The notes beneath the pieces were generated by a model that ran no database searches, was not told the DNA's origin, and worked only from the letters and a program-made list of their open reading frames with translations. A stretch of 24,423 nucleotides of DNA, taken from Actinomycetes bacterium (GTDB lineage: Bacteria > Actinomycetota > Actinomycetes > Streptosporangiales > Streptosporangiaceae). Position 1 is the first letter of the stretch, and each line of letters starts with the position of its first letter. Location: NCBI GenBank assembly GCA_025964635.1, contig JAOPYP010000758.1, positions 1 to 24,423 on the forward strand, given 5' to 3'. Shown here in pieces: positions 7,099-16,863 of the stretch. Both the position numbers and the translations under genes were made by a program.

Positions 7099-7634
7099 CC
7101 GTCCAGCGAGCCGGAGCCGGGGGCGGCCCCGTCCCAGCCGCGGCGCACGCCGATGACGGCGAGGGCCGAGGTCGGGAAGCTGAGCCCGGTGTCCCCGGCC
7201 CGCCCGTGGTCCCCGGTAAGCCCATGGTCCCCGGCAAGCCCGTGGTCCCCGGCAAGAATGTGGACCAGGTCCGCCACGGCCGGGTTGTGGCCCACCAGGG
7301 CCAGGATCGCCACCTCGGGCGGTGTCTCCTTGATGATCGAGATCAGGTCGCCGGGATCGGCCTGGTACAGCCCCGGGTCGTACCGCACCACCCCGCCGTC
7401 CTCATCCGCCCAGACCAGCTGGTCGCTGACCACGTCCCAGGTCTGCCGGGCGCGGGCCGCGGCGGAGCAGACGACGAGATCCGGGAGCAGCCCCTGATCC
7501 CGGATCCAGGTGCCCAGGGCGACCGCATCCCGCAGGCCACGGGGGGCCAGCGGCCGTTCGAAGTCCGCCGTCCCCTCCGGGTAGGCCGATTTGCCGTGCC
7601 GCAGCACGAGCAGGGTGCGCCCGGCGGTAGTCAT
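7056..7634 (-). CDS. sixA: SixA-type phosphohistidine phosphatase (histidine phosphatase superfamily)
   Basis: A 192-residue member of the RHG branch. LLVLRHGKSAYPEG supplies catalytic His13 and LALVGHNPAV supplies the second His (116). FERPLAPRGLRDA is the usual SixA second motif, and FPTSALAVI is the C-terminal family strand. SixA enzymes remove phosphate from His residues of phosphotransfer proteins; the target here is unknown. Between the second His motif and FPTSA the protein carries an inserted run of GDHG-containing hexapeptides encoded by an 18-bp tandem repeat. I chose ATG at 7634 because it directly precedes the conserved first strand; CATACT at 7646-7641 stands 6 bases upstream and suggests a leaderless message. 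It lies 34 bp behind hppA on the same strand and overlaps the serB tail. Confidence 0.88.
   Translation of the reverse strand: MTTAGRTLLVLRHGKSAYPEGTADFERPLAPRGLRDAVALGTWIRDQGLLPDLVVCSAAARARQTWDVVSDQLVWADEDGGVVRYDPGLYQADPGDLISIIKETPPEVAILALVGHNPAVADLVHILAGDHGLAGDHGLTGDHGRAGDTGLSFPTSALAVIGVRRGWDGAAPGSGSLDGYWTPKGGSVVPLA
7203..7256. repeat. 18-bp tandem repeat, three copies, inside sixA
   Basis: Units at 7203-7220, 7221-7238 and 7239-7256 read CCCGTGGTCCCCGGCAAG with one change each in the first two. They are in frame in sixA and encode hexapeptides of the type L-A/T-G-D-H-G. Confidence 0.9.
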
Positions 7635-7668
7635 TCCCCGAGTATGGCAAGAGCGGGGGCAGCCTGGG

Positions 7669-10116
<2,448 letters not shown>

Positions 10117-10230
10117 CTGTCCTCCTAGACAGTGGCACATGGCCTCCCGAGCGTGGCTTCGCTGTCCCGGCTCTCTGCCCAGCCGGCATGGACGCATGGG
10201 ATAGGCACCGTGCCCAAAAGCAGTGCCGGG

Positions 10231-10260
10231 AGTCTACGCACGTCGGTCACCAGACGTGAA
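10231..10260 (-). promoter_or_regulatory. Putative hppA promoter
   Basis: On the minus strand, TTCACG (10260-10255) and TAGACT (10236-10231) are spaced by 18 bp. This predicts a leader of about 105-110 bases before the AGGAGG and ATG. A GGCAC/GTGCC stem (10204-10229) would lie near the start of that leader. Confidence 0.35.
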
Positions 10261-10382
10261 GCGGGGGGTCAGGTCCGGAGCGTGCTAGAGCGATTCACCC
10301 TGCACAGGTAATCACATTAATGCCACCCGTAGCAGGCAGGCCCGCAGTTCGGGCGGCGCAGTGCGCCCGGGAGCCGGTGCTG

Positions 10383-10850
10383 TCAGCGGATGCCGTCGGA
10401 CGGCCAGCTCATCTTGATGCTGAGGCCGGCCGGCGTGCGGGCGAACTGGACGTCGTCAGCGAGGCCCGCGATCACGGCCAGGCCGAGACCCTGCGGGGGA
10501 CCCGAATGGTCCAGCGGGCTGGTCCCGTTCGGTACGCCGTTACCGGGCGCAGGCCAGCCCGCGGGCTGCGCGGTCGGGCTGGTTCCGTCGTCCTGCCCGG
10601 CCGCGGCCGCGTCCGTGACGACCACCTCGAAGCGGCCGTTGGCCCCGGTCAGCTCGACGCGGACCGGCTCGTCCGGGCATTGCGCCTGGTGCGCCTCGAC
10701 CGCGCGGGAGCAGGCCTCACCCACCGCAAGGCGGACTTCATCGAGGAGCGCCTCCCCGACGCCGCTCCGCCGCGCGACGGCGGTGGCGACCAGCCGCGCC
10801 GTGCGGACGTGCACGGGCAGCGGTGTGAAGCTCATTTCAACAGTGGCCAT
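10383..10850 (-). CDS. RsbW-like ATP-binding anti-sigma/BldG-partner protein, degenerate ATP site
   Basis: A 155-residue HATPase_c_2-type protein, the probable partner of the BldG antagonist encoded 22 bp upstream. From memory, the equivalent Streptomyces gene beside bldG is apgA (SCO3548). The helix that normally holds the N-box reads EVRLAVGEACSRAVEAH: the Glu is present but the metal-binding Asn of the N-box is Arg. After the strand FEVVVTD, the usual D-x-G-x-G is replaced by DAAAAGQDD and a low-complexity Pro/Gly/Ser linker of about 35 residues. GLGLAVIAGLADDVQF matches the last ATP-lid/G2 segment. It may therefore bind BldG or a sigma factor with weak or no kinase activity. The ATG at 10850 has only a poor ribosome site, consistent with coupling to bldG. 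Confidence 0.8.
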   Translation of the reverse strand: MATVEMSFTPLPVHVRTARLVATAVARRSGVGEALLDEVRLAVGEACSRAVEAHQAQCPDEPVRVELTGANGRFEVVVTDAAAAGQDDGTSPTAQPAGWPAPGNGVPNGTSPLDHSGPPQGLGLAVIAGLADDVQFARTPAGLSIKMSWPSDGIR

Positions 10851-10872
10851 GACCCGGGGCTACGATCAGCCG

Positions 10873-11223
10873 CTACTTCTCCGACTTCCGGGCCGTGATG
10901 GCCTCGTCCACGGTGTCGTGGATACCGAAGACCTTGGTCAGGCCGGTGATCCGGAAAATTTTGAGGATGCGCTCCTGGGTGCACACCAGGTCCAGCGACC
11001 CATCGTGGGCCCGGACCCTCTTGAGCCCGCCGACCAGGACCCCGAGGCCCGTCGAGTCGAGGAACTCAACCTTTTCCATGTTCACCACGAGCTGGTAGTG
11101 CCCGTTGTTGACCAGTTCGATGAGGAGCTCCCGCAGCCGCGGCGCGGTGTAGACGTCGATCTCGCCCTCGACGTCGACGACCTCGATCCCATCCCTGGTG
11201 TGGTGGTCAAGCTTCAGGTCCAC
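10873..11223 (-). CDS. bldG: BldG-type anti-sigma factor antagonist (STAS domain)
   Basis: A 116-residue single STAS-domain protein that, in Streptomyces, controls differentiation and antibiotic production through phosphorylation and partner switching with anti-sigma factors. The start is GTG at 11223, giving VDLKLDHHTRDGIEVVDVEG, with GGAGG about 6 bases upstream; the longer frame upstream has no family resemblance. EIDVYTAPRLRELLIELV and EKVEFLDSTGLGVLVGGLKR are close to my recollection of S. coelicolor BldG, and the phospho-acceptor Ser falls at residue 57. LVCTQERILKIFRITGLTKVF completes the fold. It is the first gene of a leftward unit with the apgA-like gene and is divergent from the helicase gene. 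A strong hairpin lies about 55 bases upstream of its start. Confidence 0.95.
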   Translation of the reverse strand: MDLKLDHHTRDGIEVVDVEGEIDVYTAPRLRELLIELVNNGHYQLVVNMEKVEFLDSTGLGVLVGGLKRVRAHDGSLDLVCTQERILKIFRITGLTKVFGIHDTVDEAITARKSEK

Positions 11224-11277
11224 AAATCCTCCAGCGCCATACAGCCTTCGTCTGTCCGGGCGATCCGGGCGGCAGCG

Positions 11278-11303
11278 CAGCTGCCCTCCGGGGAGGGCAG
11301 CTG
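11278..11303. promoter_or_regulatory. Perfect 12-bp inverted repeat ahead of bldG
   Basis: CAGCTGCCCTCC (11278-11289) and GGAGGGCAGCTG (11292-11303) are exact complements around a 2-base centre. It lies 54 bases before the bldG GTG, on the side facing the helicase. It could be a 5'-leader hairpin or a dimeric protein site. The GGAGG inside one arm resembles the bldG ribosome site. Confidence 0.55.
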
Positions 11304-11349
11304 GTCCCGTCGCGCATTCAACCACGCTCTGAGGTCATGTCTACACGAG

Positions 11350-11378
11350 TTCACGCTTCGAGGCACCTCGCGTACAGA
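11350..11378 (+). promoter_or_regulatory. Putative helicase promoter
   Basis: TTCACG (11350-11355) and TACAGA (11373-11378) have a 17-bp spacer. The predicted start of transcription near 11385 lies downstream of the ATG at 11378 and favours the ATG at 11396. The -35 sequence is identical to that proposed for hppA. Confidence 0.35.
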
Positions 11379-11395
11379 TGTCACACTGGGAGCCA

Positions 11396-13888
11396 ATGAC
11401 TGCGCTCACTCCGCTCGTTCCCGGCGACCCTCCGGTCCGGCCCGGTCCCGCAGGACCAGGTCCCCCGGGACCGACCCCGCAAACACCAGGCCCGGCTGCC
11501 TCGTATCCCGCCGGGCGGCGCCGTCCCGCCCAGCCCGCGGCGGCCTCCCCCGCAGACCTTGTGCTGCGCCACGGCGCCCGGTCGGGACGACTGATTCACG
11601 TAGAGTACATGCCCGCTCGCGAAGGGCAGCGGGCAGCCTGGCCCGGGTGGGTGCCCGCCGCGGTCACCGAGGCGTTCGGCCGCCGTGGCGTGCCGGCTCC
11701 CTGGGCCCACCAGGCCGCGATGGCCGGCCACGCGCGGGACGGCCGGCACGTCATCATCGCCACCCCGGCGGCCTCCGGGAAATCGCTGGGGTACCTGCTG
11801 CCCGCGCTCACCGCGATCCTGGAGGGCGGCACCGCGCTCTACCTCGCGCCGACCCGGGCCCTGGCCGCGGACCAGCTGCGGGTGATCAGCGAGCTGGGCG
11901 TGCCGGGTGTCCGCGCCGCCGTGGTGGACGGGGACACGCCCCCGGCGGCGCGGGACTGGGCCCGGTCCCACGCCAATTACCTGCTGACCACGCCGGACAT
12001 GCTGCATCAGACGCTGCTGCCCCGGCATGCCCGGTGGAACGGGTTCTTCCGCCGGCTGCGCTACATCATCGTCGACGAGTGCCACACCTACCGGGGAGTG
12101 TTCGGCTCCCACGTGGCCCAGGTGCTGCGCAGGCTGCACCGGATCGCCGCCCACCACGGCGGCGCCGGGCTAGCCGGCGGACCGGGCGGACCGGGACCGG
12201 TCTTCCTGCTCGCCTCGGCCACGGTCAGCGAGCCGGCCGGATGCGCGTTCCTGCTGACCGGGCGGCAGGCGGAAGCGGTGACCGAGAACGCCGCGCCGTG
12301 CGGGCCGGTCACCTTCGGCCTGTGGGAGCCGCCGCTCACCGGGGCCCGCGGTGAGGCCGGCGCGCCGGTGCGGCGCAGTGCCACCAGCGAGGCCGCCACG
12401 CTGCTGGCCGACCTGGTCGCCGAGGCGGTCCCGGCGCTGGCGTTCACCCGGTCCCGGCGCGGCGCCGAGGCCGTGGCCCTGGGCGCGCGCCGCGTGCTGC
12501 GTGAGTCGGGGGCCGCCGGGCACATCGACCGGGTGGCCGCCTACCGGTCCGGGTACCTGCGCGAGGACCGGCGGGCGCTGGAGGAGGGGCTGCGCAACGG
12601 CGACATCACCGGCCTGGCCACCACCACCGCCCTGGAGCTGGGCGTGGACATCAGCGGCCTGGACGCGGTGCTCATCGCGGGCTGGCCCGGGACCCGGGCG
12701 GCACTCTGGCAGCAGGCCGGGCGGGCGGGCCGGGCCGGCCGCACCGCGGTGGTGGTCCTGATCGCCCGCGACGACCCGCTCGACACCTATCTGGTTCATC
12801 ACCCGGATGCCCTGCTGCACCGCCCCGTCGAAGCGACGGTCCTGGATCCCGGCAACCCGTACGTCCTGGCCCCGCACCTGTGCGCGGCCGCCGCGGAGCT
12901 GCCGCTCACCGCCCCGGACCTGGCCTCGTTCGCCCCGGGCGCCAGCGAGGTCGCGGAGGCCCTGATCCGGCGGGGGATGCTCCGCCGCCGGAGCGGCGGC
13001 CTGTACTGGACGCGCCGCGGGCGCCCGCCCCGCGCCGGGCTGCGCGGATCGGGCCGCCACCCGGTCAAGATCGTGGAACTGCCGACCGGGCGCCTGGTGG
13101 GCACCGTGGACGAGCCCTCCTCGCACCTGCTGGTGCACACCGGGGCGGTTTACCCGCATCAGGGCGAGATGTACCTGGTGGACGAGCTGGACCTGGCGGC
13201 CGGCGTGGCCCTGGTCCGCCCCGGCGATCCCGGGTATTCCACGGCGGCCCGCCAGGTCACCGCGATCGAGGTGACCAGGGAGCTGCGCCGGGCCAGCTGG
13301 GGCACGGCCGTGGTGCACTTCGGCGACGTCCAGGTGCGCCGGGAAGTCGTGGGATTCGTCCGGCGCCACCCGGACACCGGGCGGCCGCTCGGCGAGGTCC
13401 CGCTCAGCCTGCCGCCGCAGACCCTGCGTACCAGGGCGGTGTGGTGGACGATCCCGGCCGCCCAGCGCGCCCGGCTGCTGGAGCTGGGCGTTGACCTGCC
13501 CGGCGCGGCCCACGCCGCCGAGCATGCGTCGATCGGGCTGCTGCCCTTGTTCGCCGCGTGCGACCGCTGGGACGTCGGTGGCGTTTCCGCTGATCTGCAC
13601 CCCGCCACCGGGGAACTCACTGTATTCGTCTATGACGGTCACGATGGCGGGGCCGGCTTCGCGGAACGGGGTTACGCCGCGGCGCGTGAGTGGCTGGGCG
13701 CGACCGCGCACGCGATCCGGGGTTGTGAGTGCCAGGCGGGATGCCCGTCTTGCATCCAGTCGCCCAAATGCGGGAATGGCAATGAGCCCCTTTCCAAGCC
13801 CGGCTCAGTCACCCTGCTGGAGACCCTGCTAGCCGGCGGTGCGGCCGCGGCGGCGGCCGCGGGGCAGGCCGGGACATCGGCAAAATAG
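11396..13888 (+). CDS. MrfA/YprA-type DEXH helicase with C-terminal DUF1998
   Basis: About 830 residues, an SF2 helicase of the YprA/MrfA group; the Bacillus member acts in mitomycin-damage repair. An N-terminal Pro-rich stretch of ~50 residues precedes WAHQAAMAGHARDGRHVIIA (Q-motif region). Walker A is TPAASGKS, the Walker B box is IIVDECHTYRG, motif III is ASATV, and motif VI is QQAGRAGRAGR. The C-terminal DUF1998 holds a four-Cys cluster, CECQAGCPSC, then IQSPKCGNGN, as in MrfA. All motifs are intact. ATG 11378 and ATG 11396 are both in frame; neither has a good ribosome site, and I use 11396 because of the putative promoter. It is divergent from bldG, an order that from memory is kept in Streptomyces (SCO3550), and is followed by a strong terminator-like hairpin. 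Confidence 0.92.
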   Translation: MTALTPLVPGDPPVRPGPAGPGPPGPTPQTPGPAASYPAGRRRPAQPAAASPADLVLRHGARSGRLIHVEYMPAREGQRAAWPGWVPAAVTEAFGRRGVPAPWAHQAAMAGHARDGRHVIIATPAASGKSLGYLLPALTAILEGGTALYLAPTRALAADQLRVISELGVPGVRAAVVDGDTPPAARDWARSHANYLLTTPDMLHQTLLPRHARWNGFFRRLRYIIVDECHTYRGVFGSHVAQVLRRLHRIAAHHGGAGLAGGPGGPGPVFLLASATVSEPAGCAFLLTGRQAEAVTENAAPCGPVTFGLWEPPLTGARGEAGAPVRRSATSEAATLLADLVAEAVPALAFTRSRRGAEAVALGARRVLRESGAAGHIDRVAAYRSGYLREDRRALEEGLRNGDITGLATTTALELGVDISGLDAVLIAGWPGTRAALWQQAGRAGRAGRTAVVVLIARDDPLDTYLVHHPDALLHRPVEATVLDPGNPYVLAPHLCAAAAELPLTAPDLASFAPGASEVAEALIRRGMLRRRSGGLYWTRRGRPPRAGLRGSGRHPVKIVELPTGRLVGTVDEPSSHLLVHTGAVYPHQGEMYLVDELDLAAGVALVRPGDPGYSTAARQVTAIEVTRELRRASWGTAVVHFGDVQVRREVVGFVRRHPDTGRPLGEVPLSLPPQTLRTRAVWWTIPAAQRARLLELGVDLPGAAHAAEHASIGLLPLFAACDRWDVGGVSADLHPATGELTVFVYDGHDGGAGFAERGYAAAREWLGATAHAIRGCECQAGCPSCIQSPKCGNGNEPLSKPGSVTLLETLLAGGAAAAAAAGQAGTSAK

Positions 13889-13928
13889 CCAGGACCAGGA
13901 AGAATATGCGGAGAGTGCGCAGAAAGGG

Positions 13929-13963
13929 GGCGACCCCCGCCGGGGGGGAGAGCGGGGGTCGCC
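13929..13963 (+). terminator. Terminator-like hairpin after the helicase gene
   Basis: GGCGACCCCCGC (13929-13940) and GCGGGGGTCGCC (13952-13963) form a perfect 12-bp stem 40 bases after the helicase stop. The loop contains CCGGGGGGGAG, the same 11-mer as in the loop after marR. Confidence 0.65.
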
Positions 13964-13973
13964 AAACGGTCCA

Positions 13974-13991
13974 GCTCCGGGGGGGCAGAGC
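13974..13991 (+). repeat. Short G-run hairpin next to the terminator
   Basis: GCTC (13974-13977) and GAGC (13988-13991) enclose a loop with seven consecutive G. It follows the main helicase terminator by 10 bases. The stem is weak, and I list it mainly for the repeated CCGGGGGGG string. Confidence 0.25.
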
Positions 13992-14079
13992 CGGGCCCGT
14001 ACACAGCAAAGCCTACGTGTATCCGGGCCAAGTTACCAATCGGTCACGCCATGCTGACATCGGAACGTGCTTACCGTCA

Positions 14080-14085
14080 TAGGCT
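14080..14085 (+). promoter_or_regulatory. Putative -10 of the HAD-IB gene, leaderless type
   Basis: TAGGCT matches TANNNT and ends 8 bases before GTG at 14094. No Shine-Dalgarno precedes either candidate start. The same hexamer stands before marR and nth. Confidence 0.35.
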
Positions 14086-14093
14086 CGCTTGCT

Positions 14094-14813
14094 GTGCCTA
14101 GTTCCGCCGAGGCCGGGCACCCGCCGGCCGCCGCGTTCTTTGACCTTGATAAGACGATCATCGCGAAGTCGAGCACCCTGGCTTACGGACCTTCGTTTTA
14201 CCGGAATGGCCTGATCAGCCGGGGTGACGCGGTGCGCAGCGCGGTCGCGCAGCTGCTTTTCAGCCGGCACGGGGCCAGTCACGACCGGATGGAGCAGATC
14301 CGGGCGCAGGTGAGCCAGCTGTGCCGCGGCTGGCCCGCCGAGCGGGTGCGCGAGATCGTCGCCCGTCACCTGGACGAGCTGATCGTCCCGTATGTCTACG
14401 ACGAGGCCCGGGCCCTGCTCGACGCGCACCGGGCGGCCGGCGAGGACGTGATCATCGTGAGCACCTCGGGGCTCGAGATGGTCGGCCCGATCGGGACCTT
14501 GCTGGGCGCCGCCCTGGTGATCGCCACCCGGATGGAGATCACGGAGGGCTGCTACACGGGCCAGATCGACTTCTACGCCTACGGTCCGGCCAAGGCGGAG
14601 CGGGTCAGGGAGCTGGCCGGCGAACGCGGTTACCGGCTGGCCGACTGCTCCGCCTACAGCGACTCGATCACCGACCTGCCGATGCTGGAGGCGGTGGGCC
14701 ACCCGCACGCGGTGAACCCGGACCGCGCCCTGCGCCGGGTGGCCCAGCTCCGCGGCTGGCCTGTGCTCGCGTTCAGCGCGCTTCCCCCCGCCCGGCCCGC
14801 GGCACGCCAGTGA
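14094..14813 (+). CDS. HAD-IB family (SerB/CicA-like) phosphatase
   Basis: A 239-residue HAD subfamily IB hydrolase without ACT domains, distinct from the serB at 5857. AAAFFDLDKTIIAKSSTLAY carries motif I (D-L-D), VIIVSTSGLEMV carries motif II (Ser), YAYGPAKAERVREL supplies the Lys of motif III, and YSDSITDLPMLEAVGHP supplies motif IV. The substrate is unknown; related proteins have been annotated loosely as SerB2 or CicA-like. GTG at 14067 is an alternative in-frame start adding 9 residues; I prefer 14094 because of the TAGGCT at 14080-14085 and because homologues, as I recall them, have about ten residues before the first motif. From memory, M. tuberculosis Rv3661 is the positional counterpart. 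Confidence 0.88.
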   Translation: MPSSAEAGHPPAAAFFDLDKTIIAKSSTLAYGPSFYRNGLISRGDAVRSAVAQLLFSRHGASHDRMEQIRAQVSQLCRGWPAERVREIVARHLDELIVPYVYDEARALLDAHRAAGEDVIIVSTSGLEMVGPIGTLLGAALVIATRMEITEGCYTGQIDFYAYGPAKAERVRELAGERGYRLADCSAYSDSITDLPMLEAVGHPHAVNPDRALRRVAQLRGWPVLAFSALPPARPAARQ

Positions 14814-14911
14814 ACGGGCGTGCCCATGAGGCGGCGCGCCAGTGGGGGCGTGGCCTGTGATGCCGCGTGCCCGTGAGGCCGGGCGCCAGTGAAGTTACGT
14901 GGCCGTGAGGT
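14805..14911 (+). repeat. Degenerate direct repeats over the HAD-IB stop codon
   Basis: CGCCAGTG occurs at 14805, 14837 and 14884. Each is followed by CGTGCCC or CGTGGCC (14819, 14849, 14898) and then TGAGGC, TGATGC or TGAGGT. A further half copy begins at CGTGCCC 14866. Unit length is about 30 bp. The HAD-IB TGA lies in the first copy. Confidence 0.6.
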
Positions 14912-15485
14912 TGGCGCCGCTGAGGTGCTGCCCAGGAATGGGACGAGGGGAATCGATCGAGATCAGGAATCGGTCCTGCCCTGGGCTTCCCCCGCCCGCC
15001 GATCCGCCGTACAAAGGTCAGAGAACGTCCTGGCACGGCAGCCGGGTACCCACGCGACCGAGAGGCCAGGTAGGCGGCCGAGTGGGGCAGCGGCGACGAG
15101 TCCGCGTCCGGCAAGGACGCGGCGTGGCCGCGGCCCCCCGGCATGACGAGGTGCACGCTTGGTAGCCCGGCTTGCCGTGCCAGGCTAGATCCGCCGGCTT
15201 CCTCCCCGCCGGCGCAGCCGGCCTCTCCGCACGGCCCTGCGACCCACCCGGAAACCGCGCCCCGCGAGGCCATTTTGGGCCACGCGCAAAAAGCGGCAAG
15301 GCCGCGCGGAGTGTTCCCGTGGTAATCCCGTAAGATCACTTGCCGGGGGAAACTGATGGTGCCGGGATAAGAAGTAATTCCTGGCGCCGCGCGCCCGGAC
15401 TGGCCCGGCCGCGAACCACCGTACGCGGACGAATCGCCGGTGCGGAAGACTGAACGGCATGATTGCGCGCGAGGGGAGTGTGCAT
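14814..15485. other. Long non-coding stretch between HAD-IB and holin-like genes
   Basis: About 670 bp without a gene I can support. It holds the repeats at its left end, a GC-rich hairpin at 15102-15122 (CCGCGTCC, loop GGCAA, GGACGCGG) that may be closed by GCGGCC (15074-15079) and GGCCGC (15126-15131), and a small minus-strand terminator-like element at 15288-15305. The AT content rises toward the right end (15330-15385), where the holin operon promoter should be; GATAAG at 15366-15371 is a weak -10 candidate. Open frames here contain TTA codons and have no family signature. Confidence 0.5.
15288..15305 (-). terminator. Orphan minus-strand intrinsic terminator candidate
   Basis: Read on the minus strand, GCGGC, loop CTT and GCCGC are followed directly by TTTTT (15292-15288). 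The 5-bp stem is short but all G-C. No minus-strand gene ends here, so it might close a small antisense or intergenic RNA. Confidence 0.25.
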
Positions 15486-15935
15486 GTGATGGCCAGATCC
15501 GCAGCACCGCAGTCGCTCGGCAATGACAGCGAGCCGTCAATCGGGGATCTCGTCACCCAGGCCATCCGGGACGTCAGCCAGCTGGTCAGGTGTGAACTGG
15601 CGCTGGCGAAACTGGAGCTCCGTGACGACGCCAAGCGGCTCGGCCTGGCCGCCGCCCTGCTGGCCATCACGGCGTTCACCGGCTGCCTGATCCTCGTGCT
15701 GCTCTGCTTCGCGTTCGTCTACGGCCTGGTGACGCTGGGGATCTGGATCTGGGCCGCGTTCCTCATCGTGGCCGGTGTCTGCGCGCTGCTGGCCGCGCTG
15801 GCCGTGCTCATCGTGATCGTCAAGGTGCGCGGAGTGAGTGGCCTGCGGAAGACGAGGCAGACGGTGCAGGCGGACCTGGCGCTGCTCAAGCGGGATGAGG
15901 ACACCCCCGCTCGGCCGGCGGTCGAGGCAGGCTGA
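15486..15935 (+). CDS. Phage-holin-family (PF07332-like) membrane protein
   Basis: About 150 residues. A polar N-terminus (SIGDLVTQAIRDVSQLVRCE) leads into an amphipathic helix LALAKLELRDDAKRLG, then two adjacent membrane segments (AALLAITAFTGCLILVLLCF and WAAFLIVAGVCALLAALAVL) and a charged C-terminal tail. This is the standard form of the actinobacterial holin-like or DUF1469 family, which is chromosomal and not a sign of prophage. Candidate starts are ATG 15459, GTG 15486 and ATG 15489. GAGGGGAG at 15471-15478 is placed best for 15486 or 15489. The gene ends 4 bases before the GTG of the hydrolase gene, so the two are probably one operon. From memory, Rv3669 of M. tuberculosis is the positional counterpart. 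Confidence 0.85.
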   Translation: MMARSAAPQSLGNDSEPSIGDLVTQAIRDVSQLVRCELALAKLELRDDAKRLGLAAALLAITAFTGCLILVLLCFAFVYGLVTLGIWIWAAFLIVAGVCALLAALAVLIVIVKVRGVSGLRKTRQTVQADLALLKRDEDTPARPAVEAG

Positions 15936-15939
15936 CCCA

Positions 15940-16863
15940 GTGACCCTCCGGGGCGACGCGGCGGTCTACGTCGAGGGCCCGTGGTCCCACCGCGCGGTGA
16001 GCGCGAACGGGACCCGGCTGCACGTCGCCGAGAGCGGTGACGGCCCGCTGGTGCTGCTGCTGCACGGGTTCCCGGAGTTCTGGTGGACCTGGCGGGAGCA
16101 GCTGGCCACGCTGGCTGACGCCGGTTACCGCGCGGTGGCCCCGGATCTGCGCGGCTACGGCGGCAGCGACAAGCCGCCCCGCGGCTACGACCTGGTCACG
16201 GCGGCCTCGGACGTGGCCGGCCTGATCCGCGCCCTCGGCGAGGCCAACGCCGTGGTCATCGGGCACGACTGGGGCGGCCTGGTGGCCTGGACCATGGCCG
16301 CCTACTACCCCAAGGTGGTGCGCAGGCTCGGGATCATCTCGATGGCGCACCCGCTGCGGATGCGGTCCGCGGTGGTCACCGACCCGCTGGGCCAGGGCCG
16401 CCGCAGCGGTTACGCGTTCGGCTTCCAGGTTCCCGTGTTTCCCGAGCACAGCCTGGTCCGGGATCATGCCCAGCGGGTGGGACAGATGCTGCGGTCCTGG
16501 TCCGGACCGGGGTGGCCGGACCCGGAAACCGAACGGCGCTACCGGACCGCGATGTGCATCCCCTCGGTGGCGCATTCGGCGCTGGAGTACCACCGCTGGT
16601 TCGTCCGGTCCCGGGTCCGCCCCGACGGCGTCCGCTACGCCCAGCGGATGCGCGCGCCCATCCAGGTTCCCACCCTGCACCTGCAGGGCGCGCTGGACAC
16701 GTGCGTGCTGCCCGGCACCGCCCGCGGGGCCGGGCGGCATGTCGACGGCCCGTACCGGTGGCGGCTGCTCGACGGGGCCGGCCATTTCCCGCACGAGGAG
16801 CAGCCGGACCGCTTCGACCGTGAACTCCGCGGCTGGCTGGCGGACCCAGAACCCGAGCGATGA
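15940..16863 (+). CDS. Alpha/beta hydrolase, epoxide-hydrolase-like
   Basis: A 307-residue alpha/beta-hydrolase. LLHGFPEFWWTWREQL is the oxyanion HGxP motif. The nucleophile elbow GHDWGG places Asp at residue 110, as in epoxide hydrolases and haloalkane dehalogenases and unlike Ser esterases. The acid is probably Asp253 in ALDTCVLP, and the base His282 in DGAGHFPHEEQP. The cap region has YAFGFQVPVFPE, typical of epoxide hydrolases, with candidate Tyr residues for epoxide opening. The GTG at 15940 is chosen because it follows the holin stop by 4 bases and begins the family N-terminus. ATGA overlap couples it to the DUF309 gene. From memory, EphE (Rv3670), upstream of marP in M. tuberculosis, is the likely counterpart. 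Substrate unknown. Confidence 0.88.
   Translation: MTLRGDAAVYVEGPWSHRAVSANGTRLHVAESGDGPLVLLLHGFPEFWWTWREQLATLADAGYRAVAPDLRGYGGSDKPPRGYDLVTAASDVAGLIRALGEANAVVIGHDWGGLVAWTMAAYYPKVVRRLGIISMAHPLRMRSAVVTDPLGQGRRSGYAFGFQVPVFPEHSLVRDHAQRVGQMLRSWSGPGWPDPETERRYRTAMCIPSVAHSALEYHRWFVRSRVRPDGVRYAQRMRAPIQVPTLHLQGALDTCVLPGTARGAGRHVDGPYRWRLLDGAGHFPHEEQPDRFDRELRGWLADPEPER

Noticed and set aside
14889..15165. Two short plus-strand frames after the HAD-IB gene
   Set aside because: They overlap each other in different frames, run through degenerate repeats, and one has a TTA codon at the start; no ribosome site or domain.
14814..15485. Known riboswitch (for example c-di-AMP type) in the gap before the holin operon
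   Set aside because: I could not find the conserved core of any riboswitch class; only GC-rich stems are visible.
14773..15540. Minus-strand 255-codon frame in the long non-coding stretch
   Set aside because: Composition is not protein-like, it overlaps two real genes on the other strand, and it has no recognisable motif.
15486..15935. Prophage remnant suggested by the holin-like gene
   Set aside because: This holin-like family is a normal chromosomal actinobacterial gene; no lysin, integrase or structural phage gene is near.
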